Assembly: GCA_009731375.1 (NCBI GenBank)
Contig: BJOX01000026.1
Location: 810,772 to 874,771, forward strand
DNA from: Paulinella micropora
Lineage: Eukaryota > Cercozoa > Imbricatea > Euglyphida
DNA length: 64,000 nucleotides
Direction: 5' to 3'
Positions 35,883 to 46,270 of this stretch are shown here, piece after piece. Position 1 is the first letter of the stretch. Each line of letters opens with the position of its first letter. The position numbers and the translations under genes are program-made. The notes below the pieces were generated by a model that made no database searches, was not told the origin of the DNA, and saw only the letters and a list, made by a program, of their open reading frames with translations.

Positions 35883-35885
35883 TCA
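35883..35885 (-). other. In-frame UGA between gag and pol (possible readthrough)
   Basis: The gag frame reads EVVE-TGA-CTG-GAG, and the codons after the TGA run without another stop into pol. UGA followed by CU is a context known to favour readthrough. The right copy keeps TGA-CTG-GAG at 46273-46271. Confidence 0.6.
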
Positions 35886-38579
35886 TTCCACCACCTCGAA
35901 ACGATTACCTTGAGTAGTGTCCGGGTAGGATGACGTATCGGTCTCCGAGGCAGTGTTGTAGGCCTGAGCTCGACCGAAATTCGGGTTGGAGCTTGCCCAC
36001 GAGCCTCCTCCTCCTCTGGGTGGGGGGGCTGGAGCTCGAACAGCTCTCCCTCCATAAGGGGTATATCCCCGACCTCCTCCTCTTCCTCTCTGAGGGGTTC
36101 CCTGCCACCTCGAGGCTCCTCTCCATGTTCCTCGTCCTCGTCCTCCTCCTCCTCCTCCTCCTCCTCCTCCTGCTCCTGCTCCTCCTTCTCGTCCTCTTTG
36201 AGAGGCCTTTAAGTTCTTTTGTCTCTCCCTTTCCTCCTTCTTCTCCTTCATCCTCTTCATGTAGGTAATGATTGCCTCTCGTAACTCCTCATCATCACAC
36301 ATATTGGCATACCAACCTTCGTTCACAGCGGCAATCTGAAGCATATTGAAAAGGCCCGGTTCCTTGCCTTCCGTCCTGCTCAGAAAATTTGCCCTTGCTG
36401 TTGGGTTCTGCCTATCATGATTGAAAGAGCAGTCTCTGTTCTCCATCTGTGCCTTACACTGCAAGCCCGCGAACCACCTCCAACATGCGGTCTTCAGGTC
36501 TGGCTCTCTCTGTCTCTTCCAACCGGCAACTCTGTTTGTGTACGTGGCTTGTGCGCCAACAGGTACACCGCCTGCCTGTGCCGTATGTGCCTCCGTGAGC
36601 GAGTCCATGTTTGAGCATGCACTCATCACTTCTTGAAACAGTGCTGACGGAGCAACGCTTTGAACCGTATTTTCGAACACGTGTGTCTCGAGGAAGTTCT
36701 TGGACTTCACTGAGCTAAACGTCGAGCATTGTTGTATGAGCTGAGTAAGCTTACTCGGGTTAACTGTGTGTAACGCCGAAAAGAAATAGAGGATGATCGA
36801 CTTGCGGCCATAGAATAGCCCATAGGAGGAAACTACCTCCGTAAGGGTCGCCGCCAAGCCAACAGCACTCCTCAAACTCATCGCCACTGTCTCAAAGATT
36901 TCAAATCCTATGAGAGTACCAGTGCAGAGATGCTGGTATCCATGAGATTGAAAATATGAAATGAGTGTGGCCACCGCCAGTTCACACTGAGCGTCTAGGC
37001 CTGTTGCATTGTTTCTCTTAATCTCCTCCTTCTTTCTCAAAAACTTGTACTGTGTCAGATCAAATCCCTCCGAGACTAGAGATTGGTCAAAAACAGTAAC
37101 AAGGGCCTCGTATTCCTGCGTTTCGTCGCAAGGAAAAGCCTTCATGCAGGCATTGATCTCTTTGAGCTTGCTCAAAAGCGAAGCATCAGAGTCTTTGTCT
37201 GAGCTCGTCTTGGCATATAGCATGAGACTTGCCACTCCTCCTTTCTTCCCCTTGAAGGCATTTATGATGTTCTGTCTGTCCTTCTTCTCCGTGTTTGTGA
37301 CCACCACCGTAGTTGAGCCCGAGGGTGCAGGGGCTGGTGGGGCAGGAGCTGGTGGGGTCAAATATGTCGGAGGGTGTGTCTTTGCACCACTCACTTTTGC
37401 TTTCATTCTTTCCAGTCTCATCGTCTTCTCGAACTCCTCATTCTCTTTCGCCTTCTTCTTCTCAGATATCACCAGCTTTTGAGCATGAGTGATAAAGGCC
37501 ACCAATTCAGAAGCAGATCTGAGAAAATTATATTTCTCCACATATTGGTCAACACCTGCTTTGTTGGCGACCGGTGGTGCGTTACTAAGTGATTTAAGGA
37601 CAGAGTGATCCTTGGTAGGAATCCATCTCTTCCATGCCTCCTTGTGCAGTAACGCACCCATCAACAGTCTGATCTTGGTCAGAACTCTGTCGGTCTTCTC
37701 TAACTCATCAATCACAGGATGAGTTTCTCCTGCTGCCTTAATGCTTTTTTCCATCTCTGCCTTCCCCTCCTCCAAGGCCTTTATTTCCATTGTAAAAAAA
37801 TGAAATATGCCACTCGAGTTTTTCGAACCCAGATTGGTCTTCATTTTTGTTACATCGACTGCCTCCTGACCAGTCGCGAGGAATCTGGCCGTTGCTCTTG
37901 GGTTTGTGTACTGGAGGTAACCCTCACATCGTGGGCCGTATGTACGTTCCCAAATCAGGGTTTGAGTGTACACCCCAAAGATAGCATCGAGTAATTCAAG
38001 GTGGGTGTGTGTGTCCCCAAACTTGATATGCTGTATCTTCTTTCTCTCTTCTGGATCAGAGACCAGTTTGCCGAGGAGCTGTGCTGTGTTTGATAATAGG
38101 ATATAGACATCCTTTTTAGCACGACTTTTCTCTCTTCTTTGATCCTGAGGGATCCACACATAGGTATCCTTCTCTACCCCCATCTTGTTATCAAACTCTT
38201 CTTTAGTGAGGTCATAGTGGTCTTGCACCCACTGTTGTTCCTCCACTGTGATCTCCTCTCCATCACTATGAATCAAGTCGATCATTTTTCGTCCTCCTCC
38301 TCCCGTGTAGGCAGGTGGTAAGGGATTACCATATGCTCCTCCTCCTCCCGTCTCTTCTTGTTCAAATCCTCCTTCATCTTCGTCTCCTCCATATCTTCCT
38401 TCATCATCCCAGCCCTCTTCTACTCCTCCTCCTACTCCTTCATCTCCTCCTCCTCCTTCATTCAATCCTCCTCCTCCTCCTTCATTCAATCCTCTTCCTC
38501 CTCCTCCTCCTGCTTCTTCTTCTTCTCTTCTTTGATCTGCCTCCGAGAATTCACTCACTTCGGCGGTCTCTGTCGACAT
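35883..38579 (-). CDS. gag: Gypsy gag, left copy, open
   Basis: 898 codons starting MSTETAEVSEFSEA. The N-terminal 110 or so residues are Glu/Gly-rich and acidic. The middle is helical with no named domain that I recognise. Near residues 697-720 there is C-x8-C-x8-C-x3-H, a CCCH-like zinc motif in place of the usual CCHC knuckle. The C-terminus is Gly/Arg-rich (RGRGTWRGASRW). All these suit a nucleic-acid-binding capsid/nucleocapsid precursor. It ends at TGA, followed by CTG, and pol continues in the same frame. Confidence 0.85.
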   Translation of the reverse strand: MSTETAEVSEFSEADQRREEEEAGGGGGRGLNEGGGGGLNEGGGGDEGVGGGVEEGWDDEGRYGGDEDEGGFEQEETGGGGAYGNPLPPAYTGGGGRKMIDLIHSDGEEITVEEQQWVQDHYDLTKEEFDNKMGVEKDTYVWIPQDQRREKSRAKKDVYILLSNTAQLLGKLVSDPEERKKIQHIKFGDTHTHLELLDAIFGVYTQTLIWERTYGPRCEGYLQYTNPRATARFLATGQEAVDVTKMKTNLGSKNSSGIFHFFTMEIKALEEGKAEMEKSIKAAGETHPVIDELEKTDRVLTKIRLLMGALLHKEAWKRWIPTKDHSVLKSLSNAPPVANKAGVDQYVEKYNFLRSASELVAFITHAQKLVISEKKKAKENEEFEKTMRLERMKAKVSGAKTHPPTYLTPPAPAPPAPAPSGSTTVVVTNTEKKDRQNIINAFKGKKGGVASLMLYAKTSSDKDSDASLLSKLKEINACMKAFPCDETQEYEALVTVFDQSLVSEGFDLTQYKFLRKKEEIKRNNATGLDAQCELAVATLISYFQSHGYQHLCTGTLIGFEIFETVAMSLRSAVGLAATLTEVVSSYGLFYGRKSIILYFFSALHTVNPSKLTQLIQQCSTFSSVKSKNFLETHVFENTVQSVAPSALFQEVMSACSNMDSLTEAHTAQAGGVPVGAQATYTNRVAGWKRQREPDLKTACWRWFAGLQCKAQMENRDCSFNHDRQNPTARANFLSRTEGKEPGLFNMLQIAAVNEGWYANMCDDEELREAIITYMKRMKEKKEERERQKNLKASQRGREGGAGAGGGGGGGGGGRGRGTWRGASRWQGTPQRGRGGGRGYTPYGGRAVRAPAPPPRGGGGSWASSNPNFGRAQAYNTASETDTSSYPDTTQGNRFEVVE

Positions 38580-39345
38580 GATGTCGTAGTAGTGATCAAC
38601 AGGAGGACAGTGTCAGCTCCTATGTTTGGTTTTTGTTCGTTTGTGTTCTGTTCCTCCTTCAGTCGATTGACTAGTGAAGAGAGAAACTAATAGAGAGGGT
38701 AGGATAAGATTCCCTGTCCTCTATGAAACACTGTTTGTATGTTTGTTTTTGTTTGAGAAAAATAGTCTTTGAGACTTTCTCCGATTTCTTGTTCTCCTTA
38801 CTCAGATTACTTTCTCCTCCTTCTTTTCTATATTGTATCTAGTATGAGGCACTTGGACCTACACACAGATAGTAATAGAGAAGCTAGAAAAGCTCTCCTT
38901 GAGAAGTCGACAGTCGGTCGGATAGGTTCTCAGACCTACCTTTAGAAAACGATCAGAGATTTGCAAAAATACTCTGACGTATGTGTGAGATAATGCAGAT
39001 AAATGCACAAACTAGAAGGGTAGAGTGTTGTGCTCCTGTCCCTATGCTTGTTTGTGTTTTGTGTGTGTTCCTTCACTCTTCTGTCCACCTCCTTCTTCTT
39101 GGTCTCTGTGTGAGAACAGCAAGAACGACAGAGAGTTTGTATCTGATGTCTCCTTGTGAGCACACAGATATTGATTGGGCTAGAGGGTACGAGACACCTG
39201 CTTGAGACCAATCAAATTATTTGTTTTGTGAAAGAGTTATGAGGGAGCTGTGTTGGAGTATTTGTTTTCGTCTGACGTCCCCGTGTGAGACAGGTCAGTG
39301 AAAATTCACTCTGTTGCCTGTGTGGCAAAGCAGAAAGAAATCACC
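38580..39345 (-). other. Left element, 5' leader
   Basis: About 770 bp between the primer binding site and the gag ATG. No long frame. It is matched by 49080-49835 with scattered differences and one indel of 12 bases or so near 38657. Confidence 0.75.
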
Positions 39346-39363
39346 CTAGTGATGTGGACTCCA
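39346..39363 (-). other. Primer binding site, left element
   Basis: On the minus strand TGGAGTCCACATCACTAG begins two bases after the LTR. It starts with TGG, as required to pair with the CCA end of a tRNA. I cannot name the tRNA. Confidence 0.7.
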
Positions 39364-39365
39364 AA

Positions 39366-39602
39366 TGTAATGCCCCCAACGATAGCTCGTAAAAAGTCGG
39401 TAATACAACCAAACACAGTCCTCAAGAATGAGAATGATGTCTCGTTGTATTAGCTCAGTGAAGCCAAAAAGGAAAACGGCAACAGACCAGGAATAAAATG
39501 GCATCAGGTCCAATCCGGACAAATAATACTGAAAAACAAGCTGGTGCACCTGTCACCAGGAAAAGGTACTTTTTACCGGCTATCCGGGGGGTGATGCCTA
39601 CA
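39366..39602 (-). mobile_element. Gypsy LTR 2 (shared central LTR)
   Basis: 237 bp, TGTAATGCCCCC to GATGCCTACA. It is the 5' LTR of the left element and the 3' LTR of the right one. There is no target duplication here. Confidence 0.9.
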
Positions 39603-39615
39603 GTACCCCCTCCCG
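39603..39615 (-). other. Polypurine tract, right element
   Basis: CGGGAGGGGGTAC on the minus strand, directly before LTR 2. Confidence 0.7.
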
Positions 39616-39946
39616 ATTTTATGACGGAAATAGCATTTTCGTCATACACCTTCTGATTTCTTTCTGCAAATAGTATGCGCTATGGAGTCATGCCACACAG
39701 CGCATCGACCCACGGATAGACGCTAAAAGACGATAAATATATCCTCATACGGCACGTCAAAGCGGATTCTCTAGCCTTTCTTGTAAATTTTGAACTCCTT
39801 CCCCTCAATTTCTTTTTTTTTTTTTTTTTCGGCAGTATGTCAAGAACAAACGTACAATTAATAAAAAAATACAAGCAACGTGGTGCTGTAGTACGATTCC
39901 CCCTTTGATCTCCTTCTTCTTCTTATCATTATCATTATTATTATTA

Positions 39947-40234
39947 TTATTCACAGGGAGATCGTAAGTACATTGTCTTTTTTAATGACATACCCTTGTA
40001 TAAGGCGGATATCCTATGATATAGTATTAGGGGGCCAGTCCTAATAGCTATATCCGAAGTCGAGGTGTATGTACCCGACCCTGCGATATACCGACACAAG
40101 TAGAGATTGACCGTGCTCAGGTACGACAGTATATAATCTATCGTAAAAAATAATTTAATGAAAGTTTCAGAGAACATTTCATTTTCGAGAACATCATCCC
40201 AGGACTTGGAAAGGGTCATACCCGGGAACACCAT
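39947..40234 (-). CDS. Small conserved frame downstream of pol, right copy
   Basis: 95 codons, translation identical to 29859-29572. Function unknown; see the left copy. Confidence 0.3.
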   Translation of the reverse strand: MVFPGMTLSKSWDDVLENEMFSETFIKLFFTIDYILSYLSTVNLYLCRYIAGSGTYTSTSDIAIRTGPLILYHRISALYKGMSLKKTMYLRSPCE

Positions 40235-40441
40235 CGCTCAATACACTAGCGATCCCCGTATACGGTGTAGTATCATCGTCGATCGACCTTTCGCACTCGT
40301 ATGTTGCGATCGAATGCCAAGTTATATCACTGAGTCTTTTTAATATTCATATTGATAACTGATGATGCATGATCAAATCATGATACGCCGTGGGCAATCA
40401 ATCAGTTTATTTGAGACGCATAAAGAAAAATAGTTTCTTTG

Positions 40442-43400
40442 TCACTGCCTTCGTCGTCTGGCGCGGATTTCTTTGCCTGGTGGAGGACCACCAACAAAAG
40501 TCAGATCGAACTTTGACTGTTCGAGAATGTCCCAGATCTTATTAGGGATTCCGCCCAACGATAATTCAAAAGGGACATCAAGCACTCCTCTTGGCAGTGT
40601 CTGAATGGTCCACGCAGTGTAATCCTTGTCTCTGGGAGTAATTGTATCATCCCATGTCTCGAGACTTTTTGCGTCTTTATATACTGGCAGATAATGTCTT
40701 GCCTTTGGATCCTCAACCGGGTCCATACTTCTCCAGAACTGGAGTATCGGTTGTACTATCTTTGCGGCTGATGATATTTTGAGTGTCCGTGTGACACGCA
40801 TCTGTCGTGGGACCGCCACGACCCGCATCAAGTATAAGTCTGAGAGAGTGTCATCAGCGACATGTTGTTCCGCTGGTCTCATCAGATAGAAAACATTTTT
40901 CACCCATGCGATGGTTGCTATCGCATCGCCTTCCTTCCATCGCTCATGGACAATCTCAACGTTGCCCGCGTTTGGGTCAGTGTCCGTCCCCTCCTCCTCC
41001 TGGTGGACGTCCTTTGATCTCATCGACCTCATCGCCTTCCTCGGTTGGTCGTTGATAAGATCATTCCGCGCTCTCCTTAGCTGCGCCTCTGTGATCTTCT
41101 CCTTCTTTCCGCTATGCTCTCGCGGAGACTTGGACTGAGTCCCCACCGCGCTTATGCGGTCAGTCTTCTCCTTGCTGTCCACCTCACTCTCCTCCTTCTC
41201 AGCTATCGGTGCCCGATAAGCATCGTCTTGGTCTATGCCAGCCTCCTTGTGGATGGGCGGCACCTCTTTGAAATCATCCTTCATCCGTTTTAACGCCTCC
41301 TCAACGGATTCATCTTCCAGTAAGAAGGGATCATACTTAATCAGCCTTCTTACATTCACAATTTGCACCTTCCCTCTACCCCTGATCTTGTAATTCAGAG
41401 GTCCCGTCTGTTCCATAATCTGATAAGGTCCTTTCCAGTGAGTGAACAGCTTAGAGCTGACTCCCTTCGGGACTTGAGGATGGTACAATAGTACAATATC
41501 CCCGACCTGGAACTTGATCTGATCCAAGTGCGCTTGTCGCACCCCTTCAGCATCAGTCTTTCGGCGCTCCGCCTCTCTATGCGCCCTGACTATTTGTTCC
41601 GCCTCCATCTTCACTCTAAGTCTCATCCCAAACAACTCATCCGCATCCGCCCAAGTGTCTTTTGGGTGAAGGAGCGAAGTCGGGATATCAGGCTCACGCC
41701 CATATACTAACTGATATGGCGAGATTGAGCTCTTCGAGCCTCCTAACGCCGTAGAGGGTAGACAGTTCATTGCAAACGCAAATGATGGTGCTGCCTCGAC
41801 CCATGCTCTTTGATTCTCCTTCTTCGTGCAATACATCTTTAGCGAGGCTTTGAGGGGTCTGTGTACCCGCTCGATTTTCCCATTTGCTCGCGGGTTATAG
41901 GCAGTAACATATTGCCATTTCATCCCGTAATACTTAGATAGTTTGTCGATGACCTCGTTATTAAAGTCCGAGCCTCGATCAGAACATATCTTTCTTGGTA
42001 CTCCGATCTGTGAGATGATCCTATCGATCAGCGCCTCGGCCGTCGTCTTGCCGGTAACGTCTTTGACAGGGATGATCCACACATAGTTGGTGGCTCTGTC
42101 AATAGCCGTAAGGAGGTATTTGTAACCATCCTTCGATTCTGGGAAAGGTCCCACATGATCAATGTGTATAAACTCAAACATCCCCGCATGAAGAGGAAAT
42201 TCGCCAATCAGGCCGAAATTTGCCTTCAGTGGTGTTTTGTTTATCTTGCACGGGATGCATGCATCCACCGCCTGATCTATCTCCTCCTTCATCTTCTTCC
42301 ACCAGAATCGCCTCGCTACGAACATATGAGTTCGTTGTCGACCCGGATGCGCCAAAAGTGGGCAATTGTGGGCTGCGACAAATATAAATCGTCTCAGACT
42401 CTCCGGTACCCAAAGGGTCCATTTGTCCGGCTGTGACGCATAGCGACCGTGAAGGCCCTTGTACCACAGTAGACCATCTCTCCATCCCATCTCCTTCATC
42501 TGATCTTTGATCGCTTTCGTCATCCGTAGCTCATCCGGGTTCTGATATAACTGTATCAGTTCTTTAAACTCCGGATCTTGAGCCTGTTGTTGCCTCCATG
42601 CGGTAGGCGAGGCTATATGGATAGTACCATCTTCTAGCCGTACCCCGATTCTTTCCGGGTCATCGTCTAGGTCACTTCTCCGCTCTTGAGGAGGCTCCGC
42701 ATAAACTTCCTGCGTCTCCTCTTCCTCTCTTATGTTCGCCTTCGCATTCTCATATACCTCATAGGACCACTCAGCGTCCTCCTGGGTATGTAGCTCACAA
42801 CATATCCCGTGATCCGGGCCTTGTGGACTGTACCGTAGACCTGTGCGGTCATATCGGACTCCACTCGCCATCTCCATCGCCTCAATGTGGCTGACCTCAT
42901 ACACCTTGTCAGTGGACAAGTCTTCCATCTCCACCGTGGACACCAACGCCGATACTTCTGAGTTAAACTCTAGCCTAGAGAGGCTATCAGCGACCACATT
43001 TCGCTTTCCCGGTAGATGGACCATTGTAAAATCGAAACAAGACAAGAACGCTTGCCACCGCGCCAGCCGTCCCGTCTGTTCATGATTCATCAACCATAAC
43101 AGGTTATGATGATCAGTTCTGACAGTAAATTGAGGTCCTCCCCACAAATACTCTCTGAGCCTCTTGAGGGCCCATACTACCGCCAACGCCTCTCTTTGCC
43201 TTGTGCAATAGTTTCTCTCCGCCGCACACAACTTCCTACTAATAAACATGATTGGGCGTAATTTCTTCTCCTCATCCTCTTGTTGTAATACAGCCCCAAT
43301 CGCAAACTTAGATGCGTCTGTATCGACTACGAATTGTTTCGTAAAGTCGGGCATCGTTAACACCAGTCCTCCGTCTTTCGGGTCTTTGTAAATGAGATCT

Positions 43401-46270
43401 TTGAGCGCATGAAACGCTTGCAAAGCCTCTTCGTCCCACTTCTCAAAGTCTCCAAAATCTATCATTTTCTCCACTTTAGCCCGTGTTGCACCCCAATCGG
43501 GTATAAACTGGCTATAGTATTGCGCCATCGCAAGGAATGAGTGCAATTCAGTGCGGTTCTTCGGTATCGGTCGATTCATAATCTCCTCCCTCTTCTCTTT
43601 GGATATCGAGACTCGATTATGGGAGATCTCGTACCCTAAGTATGTCACACTCGTCTTGGCAAGTTGACACTTCTTTAGATTGCACTTCAGGCCAAAAGCT
43701 CCGATGCGCCTGAATATATCGGACAAATGATCGATATGCTCCTCCATTGTGTTAGAGTATACGATAATGTCATCGATATAGCAAAATGCATATTCTCCCG
43801 CCTTCTGTCCCCGCCTTCTCATAAAGCCACCGTCAGACAAATCATCGTACTGACTGCTCAACATCTTCTGCATCGCCTTCTGGAAAAGTCCTGGGGCTTG
43901 CTTGAGGCCCATCGGAAGCACTTTCCATTGGTATATTTCCATACCCACCACAAACGCCGTCAGCCATCTGGACTTTTCCTCCAGTGGTATCTGCCAGAAG
44001 CCATTCTTAAGGTCAATGACCGAATAGAATTTTGCATTCCGCAGTACTCTCCTTCCTTCTTCTAATGTCGGGAGAGGATTTCTCTCTTCCTCCAGCACCT
44101 TGTTAACACGAGCATAGTTAACTGTCAGGCGCCATTCTCCTCCTGGCTTCGGCACTATTCTCGGTTGTGAGACTATTGGAGATGTTGATCTCTCAATAAA
44201 GTCCTCATTGAGCAGCTGTCTTGCTAGCTCCTCCGCTATCTTCGCCTCATGTATACTCAAATTCGCCCTTCGTGGTGCCGGTGACGGCTCCGCACCCGGT
44301 ATTTTGTAAATAACCGCAGTGAAATCTTCAGGCTTGACACCACCTGCATGTGGAGGGTCAAAAATTTCCTTGTTCGCCTCTAATTTGGCTTTTAAAAGCT
44401 CCTTCTCCTTCTCCGTGCCTACTCCTTCTTCCAATATTTTCCGCGCCGCCTCTTGAAAATCTTCATCAGACATCTGCTTATGCTGCTTGAGGGGTTCTCT
44501 GTCCTCCTCCAAGCCTAAGTCCTCTTCCGAGACATCATCTAGGCCCGTCTTTTCATACGTGACCGTGTCCGGCTCATCATCTTTACCGAGCTCCACCAGC
44601 ATGTCAATGAGTCTCGCGTATTGCAAAGGAGCTTTACGGGTGTAAAAACCATCAAAGCATGTGAATGCTTGCGGTATCAATTTCAACTTGTCGAGGTCTC
44701 TGAGCTTCCGCTTGTATGCACTGCTCTGCTCACGAGTTCCCATACGACAAGCCACCACTAGCTGTTGCTTGCGAGAGGGTACCGGTATAGGATGATCAAT
44801 AAGCCGGTCCCTTATTTCCTGCGCCCATATCGCCTTCTCATTATATGGCAGGATAATAGTATACGGCTTATTATTTTCGAATAAAGTCCGTAAGCATTTC
44901 TTCACTTCAGACAGTGAACGCGGCCACGTGGGCTCGTCACCCCAGAAATCAGTAATAAAACTTTTAATAGTTTCTGGTGGAGTATCCGGGATTCGCCCCG
45001 TTCTCCTTGGTACAAACGCCTCCCTTTTTTCTTCTCCTACTTTCGCATGGAAACAGTATCCGTTAGTAATATGGACATCTGTTCCTACTCCTTCCGCGAA
45101 TCTCGCCAACGACGGGCTTCTTTGTGCGACACATATAATCTCCTCCTTTCGCTTCTCGATTAAGTCATCAATAGACTTTTTGTCCCAATGGCATGTCGGA
45201 ACTGTGACAGTGCACACTTGGGATTCCCAATTGTCGGTCCAGGACAGTTCATCCGGTCTTACGACATGGGGGTGAACGTACACCTCAAGTGCCTCATGTG
45301 CGATGGCCATCTTTTTGTGATCCGTCGCTAGACTCAGCTCATAAGCCTCATAAGAGTCAGTAGCGTTGAAGGGATCAATATCGTTCTCTTCTCCTCTTTT
45401 TACTCCATATATCACTCGCCGTGCGGCGCAATCAATCACAGCCCCCATCGTAGCCAATTGGTCATACGATAGTAATATTGACCCGTGGTAACCGGGGACG
45501 ACATAGAGGTCCATACGGTATACTCGTGCGGATTTCAATTTAAAGGTCAGTGTGATGATTCCCGTGATATCCGTCCGGCTGCTCACTCCTTTGAGAGTGC
45601 CCGTTGACTTTTTCATATTTCCGTCCACCCAGTCCCGGTATCGATTAAAAAACTTCCTGCCGACAATATTAATATTCGCCATCGTATCATTACCAACTTT
45701 TAATATTGTCTTCAATGTTTCACAATAAAGTTCCGTATAACACAGAGCATCGGGCCTGTGTATATTGGCTGCGAGAACAAGAACTTTACGTTCCAAATTT
45801 TGGAGTCTTGTCTCTAAGTTTTTCAACTCCTCCTTCTTCTCCTCCTGCTTCACCTCATTAAGATTGTTATTATTCTGCGGTACTGGTGCGTTTACTATGT
45901 GAGCGACATTGTCTTGTGGTACTTGAGTACACACATTGTCTTTTTGCTCGCCACCCGCCGCGATCGTAGATATTGAATCTGTTCGTGGTTGTTTGCTTGG
46001 CCGAGGCGATACGTCTGGCATTGGCTTCCTCGCCTCCATCGCAAGTCTTGCCTTCCTATTTGCATCAGTTATCATTGGTAACCGTGATGTATGAACGGGT
46101 ATGAGACTACCTTGGGGCTGCAGTCTCTGTGTACCCACATCTTTGTGTTCAGATTGAGGAAGCGTTGGCCCAGTCNNNNNNNNNNCAGTCTGCACAACAG
46201 CATTAGAAAGCACTGTGAACTTAGGGTTAAACTTCACAGTCTTCTCCTTCCTCTCTTCTTCCCCCTCCAG
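40442..46270 (-). CDS. pol: Gypsy pol, right copy, open
   Basis: About 1,930 codons counted from a GTG at 46237. The frame is really a continuation of gag across TGA (46273-46271), so no own start is needed. Residues by that count: divergent retropepsin around 170-280 with DTMA where DTGA is usual; reverse transcriptase about 610-880 with YSVIDL, LPMGLKQAPG and YIDD at 820-823; RNase H about 965-1090 with D972/D974, E1016 and D1042; integrase zinc finger H1290-x6-H1297 ... C1327-x2-C1330; integrase core D1360, D1420, E1456 (35 residues between the last two); GPY motif near 1603. After it come about 290 residues without a chromodomain or any domain I recognise. The 10-N gap at 46176-46185 falls where the left copy shows nothing missing. 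Confidence 0.92.
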   Translation of the reverse strand: MEGEEERKEKTVKFNPKFTVLSNAVVQTXXXXTGPTLPQSEHKDVGTQRLQPQGSLIPVHTSRLPMITDANRKARLAMEARKPMPDVSPRPSKQPRTDSISTIAAGGEQKDNVCTQVPQDNVAHIVNAPVPQNNNNLNEVKQEEKKEELKNLETRLQNLERKVLVLAANIHRPDALCYTELYCETLKTILKVGNDTMANINIVGRKFFNRYRDWVDGNMKKSTGTLKGVSSRTDITGIITLTFKLKSARVYRMDLYVVPGYHGSILLSYDQLATMGAVIDCAARRVIYGVKRGEENDIDPFNATDSYEAYELSLATDHKKMAIAHEALEVYVHPHVVRPDELSWTDNWESQVCTVTVPTCHWDKKSIDDLIEKRKEEIICVAQRSPSLARFAEGVGTDVHITNGYCFHAKVGEEKREAFVPRRTGRIPDTPPETIKSFITDFWGDEPTWPRSLSEVKKCLRTLFENNKPYTIILPYNEKAIWAQEIRDRLIDHPIPVPSRKQQLVVACRMGTREQSSAYKRKLRDLDKLKLIPQAFTCFDGFYTRKAPLQYARLIDMLVELGKDDEPDTVTYEKTGLDDVSEEDLGLEEDREPLKQHKQMSDEDFQEAARKILEEGVGTEKEKELLKAKLEANKEIFDPPHAGGVKPEDFTAVIYKIPGAEPSPAPRRANLSIHEAKIAEELARQLLNEDFIERSTSPIVSQPRIVPKPGGEWRLTVNYARVNKVLEEERNPLPTLEEGRRVLRNAKFYSVIDLKNGFWQIPLEEKSRWLTAFVVGMEIYQWKVLPMGLKQAPGLFQKAMQKMLSSQYDDLSDGGFMRRRGQKAGEYAFCYIDDIIVYSNTMEEHIDHLSDIFRRIGAFGLKCNLKKCQLAKTSVTYLGYEISHNRVSISKEKREEIMNRPIPKNRTELHSFLAMAQYYSQFIPDWGATRAKVEKMIDFGDFEKWDEEALQAFHALKDLIYKDPKDGGLVLTMPDFTKQFVVDTDASKFAIGAVLQQEDEEKKLRPIMFISRKLCAAERNYCTRQREALAVVWALKRLREYLWGGPQFTVRTDHHNLLWLMNHEQTGRLARWQAFLSCFDFTMVHLPGKRNVVADSLSRLEFNSEVSALVSTVEMEDLSTDKVYEVSHIEAMEMASGVRYDRTGLRYSPQGPDHGICCELHTQEDAEWSYEVYENAKANIREEEETQEVYAEPPQERRSDLDDDPERIGVRLEDGTIHIASPTAWRQQQAQDPEFKELIQLYQNPDELRMTKAIKDQMKEMGWRDGLLWYKGLHGRYASQPDKWTLWVPESLRRFIFVAAHNCPLLAHPGRQRTHMFVARRFWWKKMKEEIDQAVDACIPCKINKTPLKANFGLIGEFPLHAGMFEFIHIDHVGPFPESKDGYKYLLTAIDRATNYVWIIPVKDVTGKTTAEALIDRIISQIGVPRKICSDRGSDFNNEVIDKLSKYYGMKWQYVTAYNPRANGKIERVHRPLKASLKMYCTKKENQRAWVEAAPSFAFAMNCLPSTALGGSKSSISPYQLVYGREPDIPTSLLHPKDTWADADELFGMRLRVKMEAEQIVRAHREAERRKTDAEGVRQAHLDQIKFQVGDIVLLYHPQVPKGVSSKLFTHWKGPYQIMEQTGPLNYKIRGRGKVQIVNVRRLIKYDPFLLEDESVEEALKRMKDDFKEVPPIHKEAGIDQDDAYRAPIAEKEESEVDSKEKTDRISAVGTQSKSPREHSGKKEKITEAQLRRARNDLINDQPRKAMRSMRSKDVHQEEEGTDTDPNAGNVEIVHERWKEGDAIATIAWVKNVFYLMRPAEQHVADDTLSDLYLMRVVAVPRQMRVTRTLKISSAAKIVQPILQFWRSMDPVEDPKARHYLPVYKDAKSLETWDDTITPRDKDYTAWTIQTLPRGVLDVPFELSLGGIPNKIWDILEQSKFDLTFVGGPPPGKEIRARRRRQ

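Noticed and set aside
38315-38690. Plus-strand Leu/Ser-rich frames opposite the gag N-terminus
   Set aside because: Antisense of the Glu/Gly-rich gag start; no independent evidence.
39366-39602. Third independent gypsy insertion at the central LTR
   Set aside because: No target duplication surrounds it, and leader and polypurine tract abut it on either side as expected for a shared LTR.
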